A stretch of 16,780 nt of DNA, taken from assembly GCA_021797265.1 (NCBI GenBank), contig JAJZZZ010000013.1, positions 1-16,780 of the forward strand. Direction: 5' to 3'. Below, one piece after another: positions 13,511 to 16,780 of the stretch; position 1 is the first letter of the stretch, and every line of letters begins with the position of its first letter. Source of the stretch: Thermoplasmata archaeon. GTDB lineage: Archaea > Thermoplasmatota > Thermoplasmata > Thermoplasmatales > Thermoplasmataceae. The notes beneath the pieces are model-generated. The model ran no database searches and was not told the DNA's origin. It was given only the letters and a program-made list of their open reading frames with translations. Position numbers and translations under genes: made by a program.

Positions 13511-15460
13511 ATGAGCAAAGAAGAGGAATCGAGGGAAGTTCTCCCCACGAAAGAATACTACAACCCAAAAATGGGGAATTATCAGGAGATATACAGGAAA
13601 TCTATAGAAGAACCTGACAGGTTCTGGCAGGAACAGGCCAGAATCCTGGACTGGTTCAAGGGTTTTGATAACGTTCTGGACGACAGCAACCCCCCATTCT
13701 ATAGATGGTTCAAGGGCGGAAAACTCAATCTCTGCTACAACGCCGTTGACAGGCATGTAAAGATGCACAGAAGGAACAAGGCAGCTTACATCTGGGTTGC
13801 TGAGAACGGGGACGAGAAAATCATCACATATGACGGCCTCTACAGACGGGTCAACAATTTTGCCAAGGCTCTTCTTGATATGGGGATGAAGAAGGGAGAC
13901 CGTGTTGTAATCTATCTTCCAATGATACCAGAGGCCCCGGTAGCACTTCTTGCTTGTGCCAGAATTGGAGTGATATTCTCATTCGTATTTGCTGGATTTG
14001 GAGCAGGTGCCCTTGCCGACAGGATAAAGGATTCAGGAGCAAAGATGCTAATTACATCTGATGGCGCTAACAGGTCAGGAAAAGTTATCGACCTCAAGGG
14101 AATAGTTGACGAGGCACTTGAACAGACATCCACTGTTGGAACAGTTGTTGTGGTCAAGAGAACAGGCAATGCAGTTAACATGGAAGAAGGCAGGGATATA
14201 TGGTGGCATGATGTTGTCAAGGATGGCCAGGCATATGTAGATCCTGAGTGGATGGACTCAACAGATCCCCTGTACATACTGTACACATCAGGCACAACTG
14301 GAAAGCCAAAGGGTGTTCTTCATGGTACAGGAGGATATGGTGTCTGGGTAGCCAGTACATTGAAATGGGCATTCGATCCGCAGGAGGACGATAGATGGTG
14401 GTGTGCAGCAGACATTGGCTGGGTGACAGGGCACAGTTACATAGTGTTCGCTCCTCTGATTCTCGGACTCACATCCATAATGTACGAAGGTGCGATAACA
14501 TTCCCGGCTCCAGACAGGATGTGGGAGATAATTGAGAAATACCGTGTAAACATACTCTATACCTCACCAACTGCTATACGTACCTTAATGAGGTATGGGG
14601 AAAAGTATCCAAGGATGCATGATCTTTCCACTCTCAAAACTCTTGGAACTGTGGGAGAACCAATAAATCCAAGTGCCTGGAAATGGTACTATGAAAATAT
14701 CGGATATTCCCGATGCCCAATAATCGATACATACTGGCAGACTGAAACCGGAGGGTTTGCAATATCTCCGAGCCTTAATCTCGGGCTTCCTCCACTTAAG
14801 CCAGGATCAGCTACTTTCCCGATGCCTGGCATAGAGCCAACAATACTGACAGATTCTGGCATGGAGGTAAAGCCCAATGAAAAGGGGTTCATTGTCTATA
14901 ACAGGCCATGGCCCGGAATGTTCATGACCCTGTACAACGATCCTGACAGGTTCAAGTCCGTATATTTCGAGAAGTTCAAGGGTAAGTACTACTGCGGGGA
15001 TTATGCAGTCAAGGACTCAGATGGATATTACTGGCTCCTTGGAAGGGCTGATGAGGTTCTTAATGTCTCCGGCCACAGACTTGGAACAATAGAGGTGGAG
15101 GATGCCCTGATAGCATCTCAGGAAGTTGCCGAAGCTGCAGTCTTTGGAAAACCAGATGATGTAAAAGGAGAGGTTATAGTTGCTTTTGTAGTGGTGAAGG
15201 AAAACTCCGTAAATGACAGGGACATTGTGCCAAAACTGAGAAAAAGAATCAGGGAGGACCTCGGCCCCGTATATGTGCCGGAGGAGATACACGTTGTGAA
15301 ATCACTGCCGAAGACCAGGAGCGGAAAGATCATGAGAAGAGTGGTAAAGGCTGTAGCTCTTGGGCAGGTCCCGGGAGATATAAGCACGCTGGAAAACTCT
15401 GCTTCTGTTGAGGAGGTTAAACTTGCAATTGAGGAATTCAAGAAAGTAGCAAACAATTAA
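13511..15460 (+). CDS. acs: Acetyl-CoA synthetase, AMP-forming
   Basis: A 649-residue cytoplasmic enzyme that makes acetyl-CoA from acetate, ATP and CoA. The N-terminal part has the ACS-specific start (NYQEIYRKSIEEPDRFW). The adenylation domain has the P-loop YTSGTTGKPKGVLHG (258-272), DIGWVTGHSYIV, GTVGEPINPSAW, and the acyl-pocket motif DTYWQTETGG (406-415), where the Trp before QTETGG is kept and the preceding residue is Tyr rather than the more usual Trp. The hinge and C-terminal domain show GRADEVLNVSGHRLG (511-525) and PKTRSGK (600-606); the final lysine is the catalytic one that is often acetylated for control. Full length, no damage. It probably assimilates acetate, or propionate as a side substrate. 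A TATA box 25 nt upstream indicates its own leaderless transcript, ending at a T10 tract. Confidence 0.94.
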   Translation: MSKEEESREVLPTKEYYNPKMGNYQEIYRKSIEEPDRFWQEQARILDWFKGFDNVLDDSNPPFYRWFKGGKLNLCYNAVDRHVKMHRRNKAAYIWVAENGDEKIITYDGLYRRVNNFAKALLDMGMKKGDRVVIYLPMIPEAPVALLACARIGVIFSFVFAGFGAGALADRIKDSGAKMLITSDGANRSGKVIDLKGIVDEALEQTSTVGTVVVVKRTGNAVNMEEGRDIWWHDVVKDGQAYVDPEWMDSTDPLYILYTSGTTGKPKGVLHGTGGYGVWVASTLKWAFDPQEDDRWWCAADIGWVTGHSYIVFAPLILGLTSIMYEGAITFPAPDRMWEIIEKYRVNILYTSPTAIRTLMRYGEKYPRMHDLSTLKTLGTVGEPINPSAWKWYYENIGYSRCPIIDTYWQTETGGFAISPSLNLGLPPLKPGSATFPMPGIEPTILTDSGMEVKPNEKGFIVYNRPWPGMFMTLYNDPDRFKSVYFEKFKGKYYCGDYAVKDSDGYYWLLGRADEVLNVSGHRLGTIEVEDALIASQEVAEAAVFGKPDDVKGEVIVAFVVVKENSVNDRDIVPKLRKRIREDLGPVYVPEEIHVVKSLPKTRSGKIMRRVVKAVALGQVPGDISTLENSASVEEVKLAIEEFKKVANN

Positions 15461-15481
15461 TCTTAGAACTTCACCTGGTTA

Positions 15482-15491
15482 TTTTTTTTTT
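15482..15491 (+). terminator. T10 tract, likely acs terminator
   Basis: Ten consecutive T residues begin 21 nt after the acs stop, followed by further T-rich sequence. This is the typical archaeal intrinsic termination signal. The rest of the 189-nt gap up to 15649 shows no ORF of note, RNA gene or clear promoter. Confidence 0.6.
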
Positions 15492-15649
15492 AACTTTAAC
15501 TAATTTTCCCTGGCTGCGTTATTACAGGACCCGGGTTCTCACATATGCATAAGGCAAGAAGCACCTGTAAATATCTGGATCTATTGTTGATAGTTGTTTC
15601 ATATACTGCCGCTGTTCAATTCAGCAAAACAAAGAGTGATGGATAGTTA

Positions 15650-16267
15650 CTAATTTTCGCTCTGTCTTATTTCCTTCAATGCTTCCCTGTCCCTGCAGTA
15701 AAGGTAAGGGGCCAGGTCAAGCGAGGGCGGGGACCTCTGCAATATTTTGCTGTATACATTTCTGAGATTCTTATCCACCTCTGTACAATAGCCTTTCCAT
15801 GTAACCCCCAGTGATTCCACATACATTTTCTCTATTCCTGTGGCTATTTCATGTGCATAAGGGTATTCATAACCGTTATCTGACATCCATTTTTCTGGAA
15901 GTTCATGGTGTAGCCCTATGCTTTCCACAGTGCTCACCTCTTTTCCCTCCACTTTAAAGAATGGAGGGAAATGTTCATCCAGGTAGATCGTTTTTCCATC
16001 CATGGAGTAACCTCCTGTGTATTTTATGTCATAGTGAAGGCTTACCCTGACATCCTGGGCCCTTTTCAATTCAATTACGGTGCCTATCACTCTTTTATCC
16101 TGAGTCACATTGTTCCCTTCAACATTCAGAATTGACCCAACCTTAGGGAGAAATTCTGCTCTTACCTTAACATAGGATGGCTCAAGATATTCAATTGCCA
16201 TTACTGTGAATTTCTTCTTAGACCCATCTTTTTCAGTAATATGTTCAACCACTTTATACTCGGTCAT
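15650..16267 (-). CDS. Uncharacterised protein with HExxE...H motif
   Basis: A 205-residue soluble protein I cannot name. The first 90 or so residues look beta-rich. The middle has YLDEHFPPFF (95-104) and SIGLHHELPEKWM (116-128), then YPYAHEIATGIEK (135-147). The arrangement H121-E122-x2-E125, H139 and E146 suggests metal binding. It reminds me of small proteins of phages and mobile elements with a pattern like IDRxxP...HExxE...Y..AHxxAtxxE, but that is memory, not a search. There is no signal peptide or membrane segment. The start at 16267 is supported by a TATA box 26 nt upstream. It lies alone between two gaps of 189 and 145 nt, which fits an independently acquired gene. The codon mix does not look obviously foreign. 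Confidence 0.7.
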   Translation of the reverse strand: MTEYKVVEHITEKDGSKKKFTVMAIEYLEPSYVKVRAEFLPKVGSILNVEGNNVTQDKRVIGTVIELKRAQDVRVSLHYDIKYTGGYSMDGKTIYLDEHFPPFFKVEGKEVSTVESIGLHHELPEKWMSDNGYEYPYAHEIATGIEKMYVESLGVTWKGYCTEVDKNLRNVYSKILQRSPPSLDLAPYLYCRDREALKEIRQSEN

Positions 16268-16289
16268 TGTAATATCAACATAAATGTGG

Positions 16290-16297
16290 ATTATTAT
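16290..16297 (-). promoter_or_regulatory. TATA box for the HExxE protein gene
   Basis: ATTATTAT (ATAATAAT on the coding strand) is centred about 26-27 nt before the ATG at 16267, with no Shine-Dalgarno between them. It fits a leaderless transcript. Confidence 0.5.
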
Positions 16298-16322
16298 CCT
16301 TCCGGTGCCTAAAAAAAGAAAG

Positions 16323-16361
16323 AATAAACTGTGGATGCAGATGCAATATTAACTGTTTATT
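16323..16361. repeat. Inverted repeat in the 16268-16412 gap
   Basis: AATAAAC (16323-16329) and GTTTATT (16355-16361) are exact inverted copies separated by 25 nt. This could be a terminator stem for the reductase gene on the minus strand or an operator, but seven AT-rich base pairs can arise by chance. Confidence 0.2.
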
Positions 16362-16412
16362 AGGAAACGCTCTTTATTGAATCACTGTTCCGTCTTGAGG
16401 GCGTATCATTCA

Positions 16413-16780
16413 TCATTGTGAGCGGTCTGGTTCGTAATGTAGAGCAACAACACCATTTTCAAAGGCAGTGGAAGAGACAAGAGTTAGGTTGTGCCTCCTT
16501 TTTTCGTCCCGGAAAAGAGACCTGCCAGTTCCAAGGATAATTGGCCTGATTCTGATACGGTATTCATCCACAAGATCGCTTCTTACTAGAGATGAAACAA
16601 GGGTTCCGCTGCCCACAATAACCATATCCTTGCCCCCTTGCATTTTCATTTCCTTTACTGCATCAGCAGGGTCACCGTGAACCATTTTTACAGGTTTCCA
16701 TGGCGTTTCGATATCCCTCCCTGTGAACACTACCTTCTGAAGCCCGTTCAACTGATTTATAATCTCAGAATCAAAACCAT
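16413..16780 (-). CDS. RibD-C/dihydrofolate reductase-like protein, 5' end cut
   Basis: The C-terminal 121 residues of a reductase with the RibD C-terminal/DHFR fold, which uses NAD(P)H. The visible part runs from GFDSEIINQLNGLQKVVF through a GDPADAVKEMK segment and KDMVIVGSGTLVSSL to LVDEYRIRIRPIILGTGRSLF and ends VVALHYEPDRSQ. The GSGTLVxSL and DEYRxxxxPxxLGxGxxLF patterns are typical of the stand-alone YyaP/YwjB-like group rather than of RibD fused to a deaminase. The frame continues without a stop to the window edge, so a TTG at 16751 is not the real start. Substrate is unknown for most of this group. It shares a strand with the HExxE gene but is separated from it by 145 nt and that gene's TATA box. 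Confidence 0.85.
   Translation of the reverse strand, partial: GFDSEIINQLNGLQKVVFTGRDIETPWKPVKMVHGDPADAVKEMKMQGGKDMVIVGSGTLVSSLVRSDLVDEYRIRIRPIILGTGRSLFRDEKRRHNLTLVSSTAFENGVVALHYEPDRSQ

Noticed and set aside
13403..15456. Several minus-strand ORFs of 60-127 codons opposite acetyl-CoA synthetase
   Set aside because: They have no family motifs, lie entirely opposite a gene with full ACS motifs, and are explained by its codon composition.
1..16780. CRISPR arrays, insertion sequences, tRNA or rRNA genes
   Set aside because: I saw no regularly spaced repeats, transposase motifs, terminal inverted repeats or tRNA signatures on either strand by eye; intergenic gaps are all under 200 nt.

Overview
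The window looks like chromosomal DNA of a thermoacidophilic archaeon, most likely of the Thermoplasmatales or close relatives. The reasons are: archaeal TATA elements centred about 24-27 nt before many start codons with no Shine-Dalgarno (a leaderless pattern); AGG/AGA and ATA-rich codon use at moderate GC; a tRNA m1A methyltransferase of the archaeal/TrmI type; and a MOFRL-type glycerate kinase, the enzyme expected in the non-phosphorylative Entner-Doudoroff route of these organisms. The order-level assignment is inference, not proof.

Left part (1-5208): a polytopic membrane protein cut by the window edge and ended by a likely terminator; a two-helix membrane protein followed 6 nt later by an APC-superfamily permease with extra N-terminal helices; then, on the minus strand, a PadR-like winged-helix regulator, a DUF1028 Ntn-fold protein with its own TATA box, and a TIGR00725/LOG-like Rossmann protein whose start overlaps the DUF1028 stop by 4 nt.

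Centre (5231-10138): divergent promoters separate the regulator from a tight plus-strand operon of rhodanese, glycerate 2-kinase and TrmI (overlaps of 11 and 1 nt). Next is a small TTG-initiated protein with a half DnaJ-type zinc centre and two membrane helices. A two-gene sugar module follows: an extended SDR epimerase/dehydratase with a YxxxR active site, and a GHMP sugar kinase resembling HddA.

Right part (10135-16780): a PdxA/PdxA2-family dehydrogenase and a multi-pass membrane protein on the minus strand, divergent from an APC amino-acid permease and AMP-forming acetyl-CoA synthetase. The synthetase has its own TATA box and ends at a T10 tract. The minus strand then carries an unrecognised protein with an HExxE...H pattern and the 3' part of a RibD-C/DHFR-like reductase that runs out of the window.

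There are no rRNA or tRNA genes, CRISPR arrays, transposases or long repeats, and no gap over 300 bases without a gene. No complete novel system is evident. The best leads are the coupled DUF1028/TIGR00725 pair, the zinc-ribbon membrane protein, the HExxE protein, the orphan PdxA-like enzyme and the possible leader peptide before the second permease.
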